This document shows, piece by piece, positions 11,592 to 20,000 of a stretch of 64,000 nucleotides of DNA. Origin of the DNA: Pantoea allii (GTDB lineage: Bacteria > Pseudomonadota > Gammaproteobacteria > Enterobacterales > Enterobacteriaceae); NCBI RefSeq assembly GCF_002307475.1, contig NZ_NTMH01000053.1, positions 1 to 64,000 of the forward strand, in the 5' to 3' direction. The notes under the pieces are model-generated. The model was not told where the DNA came from and did not search any database. It saw only the letters and a program-made list of their open reading frames with translations. How positions within the stretch are numbered: the stretch's first letter is position 1; every line of letters begins with the position of its first letter. The translations under genes were made by a program, and so were the position numbers.

Positions 11592-12011
11592 TTACAGGGA
11601 TTCGTCGAGCCACTCGTTGAAAGGGGCTTTCGGCATGGCACCGTTTAAGACATCCACCATCTCGCCGTTCTTAAACACCATGATGGTCGGGATGCTGCGA
11701 ATGCGGAAACGACTGCTCAGAGCCGGTTCTGCCTCTGTATTCACTTTGATAAAGCGGACTTTACCGCTGCGCTCCTGAGCGACATCTTTAAACACCGGGG
11801 CGAAGTTAACGCAGGGTCCGCACCACGGGGCCCAAAAATCCACCACGACCGGCAGATCGTCCCGCAGATAGCTGTCCAGCGTTGCGGCCGTCGCGTTAAT
11901 GACATCGCCCGAAAACAAGGCTTCACCGCAGCGACCACATTTGGCACCCTCGGCAAGCCGTTCTTCGGGAACGCGATTGGTTGCCTGGCAAGACGTGCAT
12001 ACCGTATTCAT
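11592..12011 (-). CDS. trxC: Thioredoxin 2
   Basis: A 139-residue thioredoxin with the TrxC hallmark: an extra N-terminal zinc domain with two CxxC pairs (CTSCQ and CGRCG), then a thioredoxin fold with active site WCGPC and the cis-proline segment SIPTIMVFKNGE. It reduces cytosolic disulfides; in E. coli it is induced by OxyR. The length equals that of the E. coli protein. It is divergent from yfiF across 159 bp, as in E. coli. Confidence 0.97.
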   Translation of the reverse strand: MNTVCTSCQATNRVPEERLAEGAKCGRCGEALFSGDVINATAATLDSYLRDDLPVVVDFWAPWCGPCVNFAPVFKDVAQERSGKVRFIKVNTEAEPALSSRFRIRSIPTIMVFKNGEMVDVLNGAMPKAPFNEWLDESL

Positions 12012-12170
12012 AAAAACCTCTGATAATGATGTAGAGCACTTTGCTCAATATTGTCCATTATGAAAGGGTGATAAGATCGGCTCAATGTGGATTGCTCTAT
12101 AGGTTCAATAGTTGATAGCTAAGCGCAGTCACATCAGGTAATCTTCGCGCTCTCAATGCAGGAGGAAGAA

Positions 12171-13289
12171 ATGAACGACGAATTTAAAGGCAAAAGTGGT
12201 AAGGTCAAAGTCATGTATGTGCGTGGCGAAGATGAGCAAGGCGCGCGTGCGCCGAATCCTCGTACAGGCAAAGGTGGCCGTCCTGCTGCTCGTCGTGAAG
12301 ACAATCGTCGTTCATCTGGCCCGCGTACTGAGCGTAGTGAAGACGGCGGACGCAGTACGGGCCGTCGCAGCGACAGCGCACCACGCCGCAGTGACAGCGC
12401 ACCGCGTCGCAACGATCGTGGCAGCGACAATCGTGATGCCTACGGCAGCAGCGATTCACCCTGGCGCACCGTATCCCGCCCACCGGTAGCCGAAGACACC
12501 AAACCCGAAAATCCTGGGATTGGCGGTAAAGGCGTGGTTGACGTAGAGCAGATTCGTCGTCAGCGTCTGGAAGAAACCCGTGTTTATGGCGAAAACGCCT
12601 GTCAGGCACTGTTCCAGAGCCGTCCTGAATGCATCGTCCGTGCATGGTTTGTGCAAAGTGTGACGCCGCGTTTTCGCGATGCGCTGCGCTGGCTGGCGGC
12701 TAACCGCAAAGCCTATCACGTGGTGGATGACGCAGAGATCACCAAAGCTTCCGGTACTGAGCACCACGGCGGCGTCTGCTTCCTGATTAAAAAACGCATG
12801 GGCATGGACGTGGCCGAGTGGCTCAGCAAGGCCGAAACCAAAGACTGCGTGCTGGCGCTTGAAGATGTCAGCAATCCCCATAATCTTGGCGCTATCATGC
12901 GCAGCTGCGCGCACTTCGGTGTGAAAGGCCTGCTGGTCAACGATGCCTCTCTGCTGGAATCGGGTGCGGCGGTTCGCACGGCTGAAGGCGGAGCCGAACA
13001 TGTTCAGGCCATCAGCGGTACCACCTTCAATGAAGGCCTGGAAGCGTTCCGCAAAGCGGGTTACACCATAGTGACCACCTCAAGCCATCAGGGGACGCCG
13101 CTGTCTAAAGCTGAGTTGCCTGCCAAAATGGTACTGGTGCTGGGACAGGAGCGTGAAGGTTTGTCCGACAGCACCTTCCAGCAGGGTGATATGAGCCTGT
13201 CAATTGGCGGCACCGGGAATGTTGAAAGCCTGAACGTGTCGGTGGCAACCGGCGTACTGCTTGCCGAATGGTGGCGTCAGAACGCCTGA
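12171..13289 (+). CDS. yfiF: YfiF-type SpoU-family RNA methyltransferase
   Basis: A 372-residue SPOUT (TrmH/SpoU) methyltransferase matching E. coli YfiF. The start MNDEFKGKSGKVKVMYVR is conserved, and the methyltransferase domain shows the trefoil-knot motifs: NPHNLGAIMRSC, LVLGQEREGL and SLNVSVATGVLL. The ATG at 12171 has a perfect GGAGGAAG Shine-Dalgarno, better than the ATG at 12156. Residues about 28-90 are a low-complexity Arg/Ser/Asp linker longer than in E. coli, with a repeated RRSDSAP unit, probably disordered and RNA-contacting (inference). The target RNA is unknown to me. Confidence 0.92.
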   Translation: MNDEFKGKSGKVKVMYVRGEDEQGARAPNPRTGKGGRPAARREDNRRSSGPRTERSEDGGRSTGRRSDSAPRRSDSAPRRNDRGSDNRDAYGSSDSPWRTVSRPPVAEDTKPENPGIGGKGVVDVEQIRRQRLEETRVYGENACQALFQSRPECIVRAWFVQSVTPRFRDALRWLAANRKAYHVVDDAEITKASGTEHHGGVCFLIKKRMGMDVAEWLSKAETKDCVLALEDVSNPHNLGAIMRSCAHFGVKGLLVNDASLLESGAAVRTAEGGAEHVQAISGTTFNEGLEAFRKAGYTIVTTSSHQGTPLSKAELPAKMVLVLGQEREGLSDSTFQQGDMSLSIGGTGNVESLNVSVATGVLLAEWWRQNA

Positions 13290-13303
13290 CCGTGCTATTA
13301 AAT

Positions 13304-13327
13304 GATGGCGCCGTTAAACGCGCCATC
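13304..13327 (+). terminator. Hairpin after yfiF
   Basis: gatggcgc and gcgccatc form an 8-bp stem with an 8-nt loop, 15 nt past the yfiF stop. There is no clear T run. It lies before the convergent HxlR-family gene, so it probably ends both transcripts. Confidence 0.55.
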
Positions 13328-13343
13328 CATTGTCTGTTTCCCG

Positions 13344-13748
13344 TCAGCCCGTATCTTTTTCAGCGCCAGACGCCGCGCGCTGAACCTGTTCATCCATCTC
13401 ATCAAGCGCCCGCTGATTATCCAGCCCCCACTGATAAAGCTGTTCCACCGGTTTTGCAAAACGGTTGCCCAGGGCGGTTAACTGGTACTCCACTTTGGGT
13501 GGGATCACGTCATAAACATGACGGGCGATTAACCCTCGCTGCTCAAGCTCCTTCAGCGTCTGAAACAGCATCTTTTTCGATATTCCCTGCAGGCTCCGCT
13601 GTAGTTCGCCCGTGCGCGCCCGTCCGCCGGGCCAGTGGTACAAGGCATGCAGCACCATCGGATTCCACTTGGCAGAAAAAAGATCCATCAGTCGGCGCGG
13701 TGGCGAATCCACATAAAAAACCAGTTTACCTTCTACCCAGGCAGGCAT
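13344..13748 (-). CDS. HxlR-family transcriptional regulator
   Basis: A 134-residue winged-helix protein. HxlR features are FSAKWNPMVLHALYHWPGGRARTGELQRSLQGISKKMLFQTLKELE (split here only by reading, one continuous domain) and RHVYDVIPPKVEYQLTALG. The usual N-terminal cysteine of redox-sensing HxlR proteins such as YodB is absent, so a cysteine switch is unlikely. It is divergent from the alcohol dehydrogenase at 13862, with an imperfect palindrome between them, and is probably its local repressor (inference). Confidence 0.88.
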   Translation of the reverse strand: MPAWVEGKLVFYVDSPPRRLMDLFSAKWNPMVLHALYHWPGGRARTGELQRSLQGISKKMLFQTLKELEQRGLIARHVYDVIPPKVEYQLTALGNRFAKPVEQLYQWGLDNQRALDEMDEQVQRAASGAEKDTG

Positions 13749-13768
13749 CGTCAGCGCACTCCTTTTAT

Positions 13769-13786
13769 GGTCACCAAATGGTAACT
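13769..13786. promoter_or_regulatory. Candidate HxlR operator
   Basis: The imperfect palindrome ggtcaccaaatggtaact (core acca-aa-tggt) lies 21 bp upstream of the regulator start and 76 bp before the dehydrogenase start. Its position in the divergent promoter region suggests the regulator's binding site. Confidence 0.5.
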
Positions 13787-13861
13787 ACTATCAATAATGA
13801 ATCCGTTTAAGTAGAGTTTGCCGCCCTCAGTTATATAAAGCCAGTCACTATGAGAGGCACG

Positions 13862-14911
13862 ATGAAAATTAATGCACTAGTCGCCCAGGATGCAACCCAG
13901 CCGCTTACGTCTGGGCAAATAGCGCTGCGCCCGCTTCAGCCGGAGGATGTCAGAATCGAAATTCTTTACTGTGGCGTTTGCCACTCAGATTTGCACATGG
14001 CACGCAACGAGTGGGCGGCAAGCCATTATCCCCTGGTGCCGGGACATGAAATTGTGGGACGGGTGGTTGAAACCGGTCACGCTGCCAGTCGGTTTGCACC
14101 TGGTGATATTGTGGGGGTGGGCGTAATGGTGGATTCCTGCCGCACATGCCATTTTTGTCAGCAGCAGGAAGAACAATATTGTGAGGCCGGCTTCACCGCC
14201 ACCTATAACGGTACGGATAAATACACCGGTGACCGGACATGGGGCGGTTATGCCGAGCACGTGGTGGTCGATCAGGACTTCGTGGTGTCGGTGCCACAGC
14301 ACCTGCCGCTGGCTGGTGTTGCGCCATTGTTGTGCGCTGGCGTAACCGTGTGGTCACCGCTGCGCCATTTTAACGTTAAAGCGGGCGATAAGGTTGGCGT
14401 CATTGGCTTAGGCGGGTTAGGGCATATGGCCGTGAAGCTGGCACGTGCCCTGGGCGCTGAGGTCACGCTTTTCACCACGTCGCCAGGCAAAGCCGAGGAC
14501 GCCCAGCGTCTCGGTGCCCGTCATGTGGTGGTGTCACGCGATGCCTCGGCGATGCAAGCCAGCCGGAATGGGCTGGATCTTATCCTTGACTGTGTGGCGG
14601 CCCCTCACGATCTTGATCCTTACCTGGCGACGCTTAAAACCAATGGTCGCCTGGTGCTGGTGGGTATCCCGGACAGTCCGCACGTTTCACCGGACGTGAC
14701 GCCGATGGTGTTCCGTCGCTTAAGCATTAGCGGCTCATCGATTGGCAGCATTAAAGAAACGCAGGAGATGCTGGATTTTTGCGGCGAGCAGAATATCACG
14801 GCGGACATTGAGATGATTCGCGGAGAGCAGGTCGAAGAGGCCTTCACGCGAATGCTAAAAGGTGACGTGAAGTACCGTTTCGTGATTGATATGAAAGCGA
14901 CGCGCTGGTAG
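13862..14911 (+). CDS. NAD(P)-dependent alcohol dehydrogenase, YahK/cinnamyl-alcohol-dehydrogenase type
   Basis: A 349-residue zinc MDR enzyme. It has catalytic-zinc ligands in CGVCHSDLHMARNEW and GHEIVG, a structural-zinc cysteine group (CRTCHFCQQQEEQYC), and the CAD/YahK signature GDRTWGGYAEH. The Rossmann motif is GLGGLGHMAVKLARALG, followed by FTTSPGK, a Ser-containing position that favours NADPH. It probably reduces aldehydes to alcohols, in line with the YahK family. The start at 13862 has GAGAGG upstream. It is divergent from the HxlR-type regulator, typical of aldehyde-responsive detoxification pairs. Confidence 0.9.
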   Translation: MKINALVAQDATQPLTSGQIALRPLQPEDVRIEILYCGVCHSDLHMARNEWAASHYPLVPGHEIVGRVVETGHAASRFAPGDIVGVGVMVDSCRTCHFCQQQEEQYCEAGFTATYNGTDKYTGDRTWGGYAEHVVVDQDFVVSVPQHLPLAGVAPLLCAGVTVWSPLRHFNVKAGDKVGVIGLGGLGHMAVKLARALGAEVTLFTTSPGKAEDAQRLGARHVVVSRDASAMQASRNGLDLILDCVAAPHDLDPYLATLKTNGRLVLVGIPDSPHVSPDVTPMVFRRLSISGSSIGSIKETQEMLDFCGEQNITADIEMIRGEQVEEAFTRMLKGDVKYRFVIDMKATRW

Positions 14912-14917
14912 CCAATA

Positions 14918-14954
14918 CAGGTTCTGGCATGCATCACCGCCACGCCAGAACCTG
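14918..14954. terminator. Convergent terminator hairpin between adh and emrB
   Basis: A perfect 11-bp stem (caggttctggc/gccagaacctg) starts 7 nt after the dehydrogenase stop and ends 25 nt before the emrB stop. It probably serves both convergent transcripts. Confidence 0.75.
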
Positions 14955-14978
14955 CCACAAGGCTACGCGCTGTTACGA

Positions 14979-16514
14979 CTAGTGCGCGCCACCCGCACCG
15001 CCACCGGCGGTAAAGGGTGGACGGGCAAACCAGATCAGCACCAGCAGTATCAGAAACACGCCTGCCGAGGCCCAAAAAATCTCGTTGGCAGAGATGATCA
15101 ATCCCTGATTGGTGATCTGCTGCGCAATGTACGCCGAGGCTTGCTGATGCGTCATGCCCATCCCCTCCAACTGACTGTACGTCTGCTGCGCATTGACGTT
15201 ATAAGGCGTCACCGATTCGCTGAGAGTACTGTGGTGCATTGCCTCACGATCCGTCCACATCGTGGTGGTGATCGAGGTCCCGATTGAACCCGCCAGCGTA
15301 CGCACAAAGTTTGACAAACTGGATGCCGCTGCCATCCGGTCGGGTGTCAAACCCGACAGCGTAATCGTGGTAAGTGGCATAAAGAAGCAGGCGACCGCGA
15401 AGCCCTGAATAAATTGCGGCCAGGCTGATGCACCAAAATCCATGCCCGGTTCAAACGTGTAAGCGCGCCAGTAGAAACAAACGGCATACATGATGAAACT
15501 GAAGGTGACCAGTTTCCGCATATCAAGCTTATGGGAGAACCGACCAATAATGGGCGACAGGATGACAGGAATAATCCCGACTGGCGCGGAGGCCAGCCCT
15601 GCCCAGGTGGCGGTGTAACCGTAGACCTCCTGTAGCAGCTGCGGCAAGAGAACGATCGATCCAAAATAGAGCATGTAGGCCAGGCTAAGGGACAAACAGC
15701 CTATGGTGAAGTTGCGCGATTTAAACAGGGCCAGATCGACGATAGGGTGATCGTCTGTCAGCTCCCAAATCAGTAACATCACCAGCGCCAACACCGCCGC
15801 AATCGTCAGGACGATAATTTCTGTGGAGTTAAACCAGTCCAGCTCTTTACCGCGATCCAGCATCACCTGCAACGAGCCAACCCCGACAACCAGCAGCACC
15901 AGGCCAACGGTATCGATAGGACGAATTTGCGTTTCGGTTTCACGACCGCGCAGGGTTTGCAGCGTGAGCATAATGACCACTACACCAATCGGCACGTTGA
16001 TAAAGAAGATCCAGCCCCAGTGATAGTTATCACTGATCCAGCCGCCGAGAATGGGGCCGCATATGGGGGCCACAATCACTGTCATCGCCCAGAGTGACAG
16101 GGCGATACTGCGTTTTGCGGGCGGATAGTTATTCAGCAACAGGCTTTGCGACAGCGGGATCAACGGACCTGCAACGATCCCCTGAATCACCCTGAAGAAA
16201 ATCAGCATTTCCAGGCTTTTCGACATGCCGCAGGCCCAGGAAGCCAGCGCAAACAGGATGGTCGACCAGGTAAAAAGTTTGACTTCACCGATGCGTTTGG
16301 CCAGCCAACCCGTTATCGGAATCGAGATGGCGTTTGCCACCCCGAAAGACGTGATGACCCAGGTACCCTGGGAGTTTGAGGCCCCCAGATTACCCGCAAT
16401 GGTCGGTATAGCAACGTTAGCAATGGTGGAATCCAGAACCTGCATGAACGTCGCCAGGGATAGCGCAATGGTCATTAAGACCAGCGGCATCCCTTTGAGC
16501 GGTGCTTGTGCCAT
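14979..16514 (-). CDS. emrB: Multidrug efflux MFS transporter EmrB
   Basis: A 511-residue DHA2-family antiporter with 14 expected membrane segments, the same length class as E. coli EmrB. Visible motifs are LDSTIANVAIPTIAG in the first segment and RVIQGIVAGPLIPLSQSLL (motif B/C region). With EmrA and an outer-membrane TolC it exports hydrophobic toxins such as uncouplers and nalidixate. The start follows a GGAGG Shine-Dalgarno, 16 bp after emrA, so the two are cotranscribed. Confidence 0.96.
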   Translation of the reverse strand: MAQAPLKGMPLVLMTIALSLATFMQVLDSTIANVAIPTIAGNLGASNSQGTWVITSFGVANAISIPITGWLAKRIGEVKLFTWSTILFALASWACGMSKSLEMLIFFRVIQGIVAGPLIPLSQSLLLNNYPPAKRSIALSLWAMTVIVAPICGPILGGWISDNYHWGWIFFINVPIGVVVIMLTLQTLRGRETETQIRPIDTVGLVLLVVGVGSLQVMLDRGKELDWFNSTEIIVLTIAAVLALVMLLIWELTDDHPIVDLALFKSRNFTIGCLSLSLAYMLYFGSIVLLPQLLQEVYGYTATWAGLASAPVGIIPVILSPIIGRFSHKLDMRKLVTFSFIMYAVCFYWRAYTFEPGMDFGASAWPQFIQGFAVACFFMPLTTITLSGLTPDRMAAASSLSNFVRTLAGSIGTSITTTMWTDREAMHHSTLSESVTPYNVNAQQTYSQLEGMGMTHQQASAYIAQQITNQGLIISANEIFWASAGVFLILLVLIWFARPPFTAGGGAGGAH

Positions 16515-16530
16515 TACAGCCTCCGGGTCA

Positions 16531-17703
16531 TCATCCGGCGTTCGCGTGGACGATATCGGTAATCAGCTTATTGACCGGTGCAAGGTCAATGGCCAGGGCG
16601 TTGCTGCTGTAGGCAGCCTGCTGACGAACGCTGGTAGCCAGTGCGCTGCCGTCTTTATTATCGGTATCAATTTCTACCAATGTTGACAGCCCGATACGCA
16701 GAGGATGTTTAGCCACTTCGTCCTGGTTCAACTCAATACGGACCGGCAGTCGCTGAACCACTTTGATCCAGTTACCAGTGGCGTTCTGCGCCGGTAACAG
16801 CGAGAACGCGCTCCCGGTGCCCATATCCAGACCCACGACTTTACCGTGGTACACCACATCGTCACCGTAAATGTCCGCCACCACGGTGGCCGATTGGCCG
16901 ATACGCACGCCAGCCAGCTGTGTCTCTTTGAAGTTAGCGTCCACCCACAGGTTGGTTGCGGGTACGACCGCCATCAATGGGGTGCTGGTGCTGATCTGTG
17001 AACCGACCTGCACGCTGCGGCGAGACACATAGCCATCCATCGGACTGCGAATCTCAGTACGTTGCAGCGCCAGCCAGGCGTCACGCAGTTCTGCCGCACT
17101 TTGCTTCACTGCGGGTTGGTTTTCCAGAGACGTATTCAGGATCACCGCCTGATTGGCGTTGTACTGCTGAACCGCCACATCCAGCTCCGCTTTCGCTGAA
17201 GCCACGGCATCGCGCGCGTGTTGCAGTTCTTCACGCCCAATCAGGTTAGAGGCACCCAACGGCTCGCGACGTTTCAGATCGGCCTGTGCCTGATCTAACG
17301 CGGTCTGACGGAGATTAATCGTTGCCTGATATTGCTTTGCATTGATCATCTGTTGGTGCACCTGACGCACACTGGTTGCCAGCCCGGTCTGCGCTTTTTC
17401 AAACGCCTGCTGTGCGTCGGTTTTATCCAGCGACACCAGCACATCACCTTTTTTGACGTAATCGGTATCATCAAACCAGACTTTATTCACGCTGCCTGAT
17501 ACCTGGGCCATGACCTGCACCTGGTTACCGGCGACATAAGCATCATCCGTTTCCTGATAGTGGCGCAACACTAAATACCAGTAAACGCCCCACGCAATGC
17601 CAAGCAGTATGACCACCAGCGCCAGTAATATCAGCGCACCTTTGCGCTTTTTCTTCTTGTTATTGACTGGTTGATGCGGGCTTTGCGCCTCTGTTGCACT
17701 CAT
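16531..17703 (-). CDS. emrA: Multidrug efflux membrane-fusion protein EmrA
   Basis: A 390-residue HlyD-type periplasmic adaptor, identical in length to E. coli EmrA. An N-terminal membrane anchor (about residues 24-46, rich in Leu/Val/Ile) is followed by a lipoyl-like segment (TDDAYVAGNQVQVMAQVSG), a long coiled-coil region (about 90-200) and beta-barrel part with PLMAVVPATNLWVDANFKE. It couples EmrB to TolC. It is preceded by mprA after 148 bp, giving the E. coli mprA-emrA-emrB order. Confidence 0.96.
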   Translation of the reverse strand: MSATEAQSPHQPVNNKKKKRKGALILLALVVILLGIAWGVYWYLVLRHYQETDDAYVAGNQVQVMAQVSGSVNKVWFDDTDYVKKGDVLVSLDKTDAQQAFEKAQTGLATSVRQVHQQMINAKQYQATINLRQTALDQAQADLKRREPLGASNLIGREELQHARDAVASAKAELDVAVQQYNANQAVILNTSLENQPAVKQSAAELRDAWLALQRTEIRSPMDGYVSRRSVQVGSQISTSTPLMAVVPATNLWVDANFKETQLAGVRIGQSATVVADIYGDDVVYHGKVVGLDMGTGSAFSLLPAQNATGNWIKVVQRLPVRIELNQDEVAKHPLRIGLSTLVEIDTDNKDGSALATSVRQQAAYSSNALAIDLAPVNKLITDIVHANAG

Positions 17704-17851
17704 TTATTTCTCCACGTTTTCCACTATGTCGGCGGGTTAAACTCCGTTTTCACCTTCGCCCGAGCCAAAAAAGCCAGCGACTAAGCGCTGGCCGGATAAA
17801 AGAGGGTTAAAATAACGATTTCGTCAGGTGATTGTGTCGCAGATCTTGCTA

Positions 17852-18382
17852 TTACCGTGAAAGGGAAGCCGTTAGTTTATCTTCTTCCATTTTATCCAGA
17901 CGGGTAAGCAGCTTGCGGGTGATGTTTTCCAACTGCGATTTCTCATCGCCGGTCAGAGAAGACCACAGGTATTGCAGGCTCTGATGCTGAGGTGGCAGCA
18001 CCTGTTGCAGAAACGCATTGCCTTTGTCGGTCAAATGAAGATGCAGGCAACGACGATCCTGAGCGCTCTCACGACGTTCAATCCAGCCGCGCTTTTCCAG
18101 CTCATCAGCGATACGTGTTGCATTCGTCCGTGATGAACCCAGCGCGGTGCTCAGTTCAGAGGGCTGGATGCTCTGATCTTCCTGTGCATCAAGCGTCAGT
18201 AACGCCATAAACAGGGTTTCATTAATTCCCTGTTCTTTAAGCATTTTGTTGCGATTGTCCAGCAACTTACCCTGCATGTGCATGCAAAGACGCGTCAGGA
18301 GAATCTCCTGGAAGGGAAAATCTGCATGACGATTTGCACGGATATTTAACATCTGCTCAATGGGCGTAAACGAACTTTCCAT
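17852..18382 (-). CDS. mprA: MarR-family repressor MprA (EmrR)
   Basis: A 176-residue MarR protein nearly identical in plan to E. coli EmrR. The start is MESSFTPIEQML, and the winged helix includes PSELSTALGSSRTNATRIADELEKRGWIERR. It represses emrRAB and releases DNA when bound by uncouplers or aromatic drugs. I used the conserved start at 18382 and not the upstream in-frame codon at 18406. It heads the efflux operon on the minus strand. Confidence 0.95.
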   Translation of the reverse strand: MESSFTPIEQMLNIRANRHADFPFQEILLTRLCMHMQGKLLDNRNKMLKEQGINETLFMALLTLDAQEDQSIQPSELSTALGSSRTNATRIADELEKRGWIERRESAQDRRCLHLHLTDKGNAFLQQVLPPQHQSLQYLWSSLTGDEKSQLENITRKLLTRLDKMEEDKLTASLSR

Positions 18383-18548
18383 TAGAAAAAACCTCACTAA
18401 TTTCAACTTTTATAGTAACCACGGTGGCAGCATTATGGGTGAGTGACCGGGTTCTGAAACCCCATCCTCAGGCTGTCGCACTGTGGTGATTCACGATCTG
18501 TCCTTGACCCCAGGGTAAAGGTTTTGCGCATCTATTCCATACGCGTTG

Positions 18549-18571
18549 GTCGTACAGTGAAACGGTACGAC
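18549..18571. other. Inverted repeat between mprA and the YgaY-like gene
   Basis: Seven-base arms gtcgtac and gtacgac flank a 9-nt spacer. It lies about 170 bp upstream of mprA and 80 bp past the end of the next gene, so it could be a regulator site or a weak transcript end. No T run is present. Confidence 0.35.
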
Positions 18572-18652
18572 ATCAAATGATTACGAAAGAAAAAATAACT
18601 TACGTGAATAACTTTGGGCCAACGATAGCAAACTCACACTCTGCTGAACAGG

Positions 18653-19852
18653 CTAAATCACACTATTCGGGCTATTCGCCTGTTCCAGACCACGATTCCG
18701 CCACCAGATGATCAAATTCAGGGAAGTCAATATCGCCCCGGCCACACAGACGCCATACCAGCCTGCCAGATAGTAGGCATTTGCCGACAACAATGAGCCT
18801 AGCGCACCGCCAATAAAGTAGCTGGTCATATAACCGGCATTCAGGCGATTGCGTGCTTCAGGCAGACGCGCATAAATGACGCTCTGGTTGGTGATGTGCA
18901 CGGCCTGAACGGCAAGATCCAGCAACAAAATGCCGATAATCAGCGCCACAAGATTCTGCGCGCCCCAGGCGATCGCTGCCCATGACAACAGCATAATCAG
19001 CAAGCCTGCGCTGGTGGTGAGTCCGGCCTTACCTTTATCCGCCAGCGAGCCTGCCTTTCTGGCGGCCAGCGCACCGGCTGCACCGACCAGCCCCAGCAGT
19101 CCGATTTCCCCTTCCGTGAACCCATAGGGTGCGGAGGAGAGCAGGAACGCCATGGATGTCCACAGGATGCTGAAATTCGCAAAGGTCAGGCAGCCGCTAT
19201 AAGCCCGGGTACGCAGCACCGGATCGGCCGCATACAACTGAAAGATGGAAACCAGAAGCTGGCGGTAATTTAGCGAGACAGACGGCGTAATGCGCGGCAG
19301 AGTGCGCCACAGGGCCAGTGCCATCAGCAGCATCAAGACGCTGGCGACCCAGTAGACGGTTTGCCAGCCACCCAACTGTGCCAGGCCGCCCGAAACGGTT
19401 CGTGCCAACAGGATGCCCAGCAGCAGTACGCTCATCACCGTGCCAGTGACTTTTCCCCGTTTTTCCGGCGCGGCCAGCGTTGCGGCCAACGGCACCAGAA
19501 TCTGTGCCGCGACGGAAAAGAGCCCGGTGATCACCGTTCCCAGCAGCAGAAAGGGGAATGATGAAGAGAGGGCAATGATCACCATGCCAACCGCAGCCAT
19601 CACGATCATGCCAACAATCAGGCCGCGCCGTTCCAGCATGTCGCCGAGCGGGACCAGTAACAGCAGCCCACAAGCATAGCCAAGCTGTGCGGTGGTCACA
19701 ATGAACCCGGCGAGCGCGACAGATAAGTCGAAGTGCTGCGCAATGGTGTGGAGCAGTGGCTGAATATAATAATTGCTGGCGACACACAGGCCGGTGGCAA
19801 CGGACATCAGTCCCACCAGGGCGGGCGTTAAACCAGGACGAGAGGTTGTCAT
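18653..19852 (-). CDS. ygaY: MFS exporter, YgaY-like
   Basis: A 399-residue, 12-segment drug:H+ antiporter-type MFS protein. Motif A is visible as GDMLERRGLIVG, and the first segment contains CVASNYYIQPLL. Its place between proX and mprA is that of E. coli ygaY, which is a pseudogene in K-12; here the gene is intact. E. coli also has ygaZ and ygaH (branched-chain amino-acid export) at this point; they are absent here. The substrate is unknown. The symbol rests on synteny and general resemblance. Confidence 0.78.
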   Translation of the reverse strand: MTTSRPGLTPALVGLMSVATGLCVASNYYIQPLLHTIAQHFDLSVALAGFIVTTAQLGYACGLLLLVPLGDMLERRGLIVGMIVMAAVGMVIIALSSSFPFLLLGTVITGLFSVAAQILVPLAATLAAPEKRGKVTGTVMSVLLLGILLARTVSGGLAQLGGWQTVYWVASVLMLLMALALWRTLPRITPSVSLNYRQLLVSIFQLYAADPVLRTRAYSGCLTFANFSILWTSMAFLLSSAPYGFTEGEIGLLGLVGAAGALAARKAGSLADKGKAGLTTSAGLLIMLLSWAAIAWGAQNLVALIIGILLLDLAVQAVHITNQSVIYARLPEARNRLNAGYMTSYFIGGALGSLLSANAYYLAGWYGVCVAGAILTSLNLIIWWRNRGLEQANSPNSVI

Positions 19853-19953
19853 AGAGAGGCTGAGGTAAAAATTAATAATGTGACGTTAATAATAACCTAA
19901 AAAATTATTTGAGGGCTATGTTTATGTGGCGCGTGGATGGACAGGTGATGGCG

Positions 19954-19983
19954 AAAAAAAAGGGCGAACCACCGTCCGCCCTT
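19954..19983 (-). terminator. Intrinsic terminator of proVWX
   Basis: On the minus strand, agggcg and cgccct pair around a 10-nt loop and are followed by eight T residues (an A run on the plus strand). It starts 18 bp after proX. Confidence 0.85.
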
Positions 19984-20000
19984 CGTCAGTCAGTTGTGCC

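Noticed and set aside
11269..11778. Plus-strand 169-codon frame opposite tapT and trxC
   Set aside because: It runs antisense to two well-supported genes and has a basic, repeat-free chance composition.
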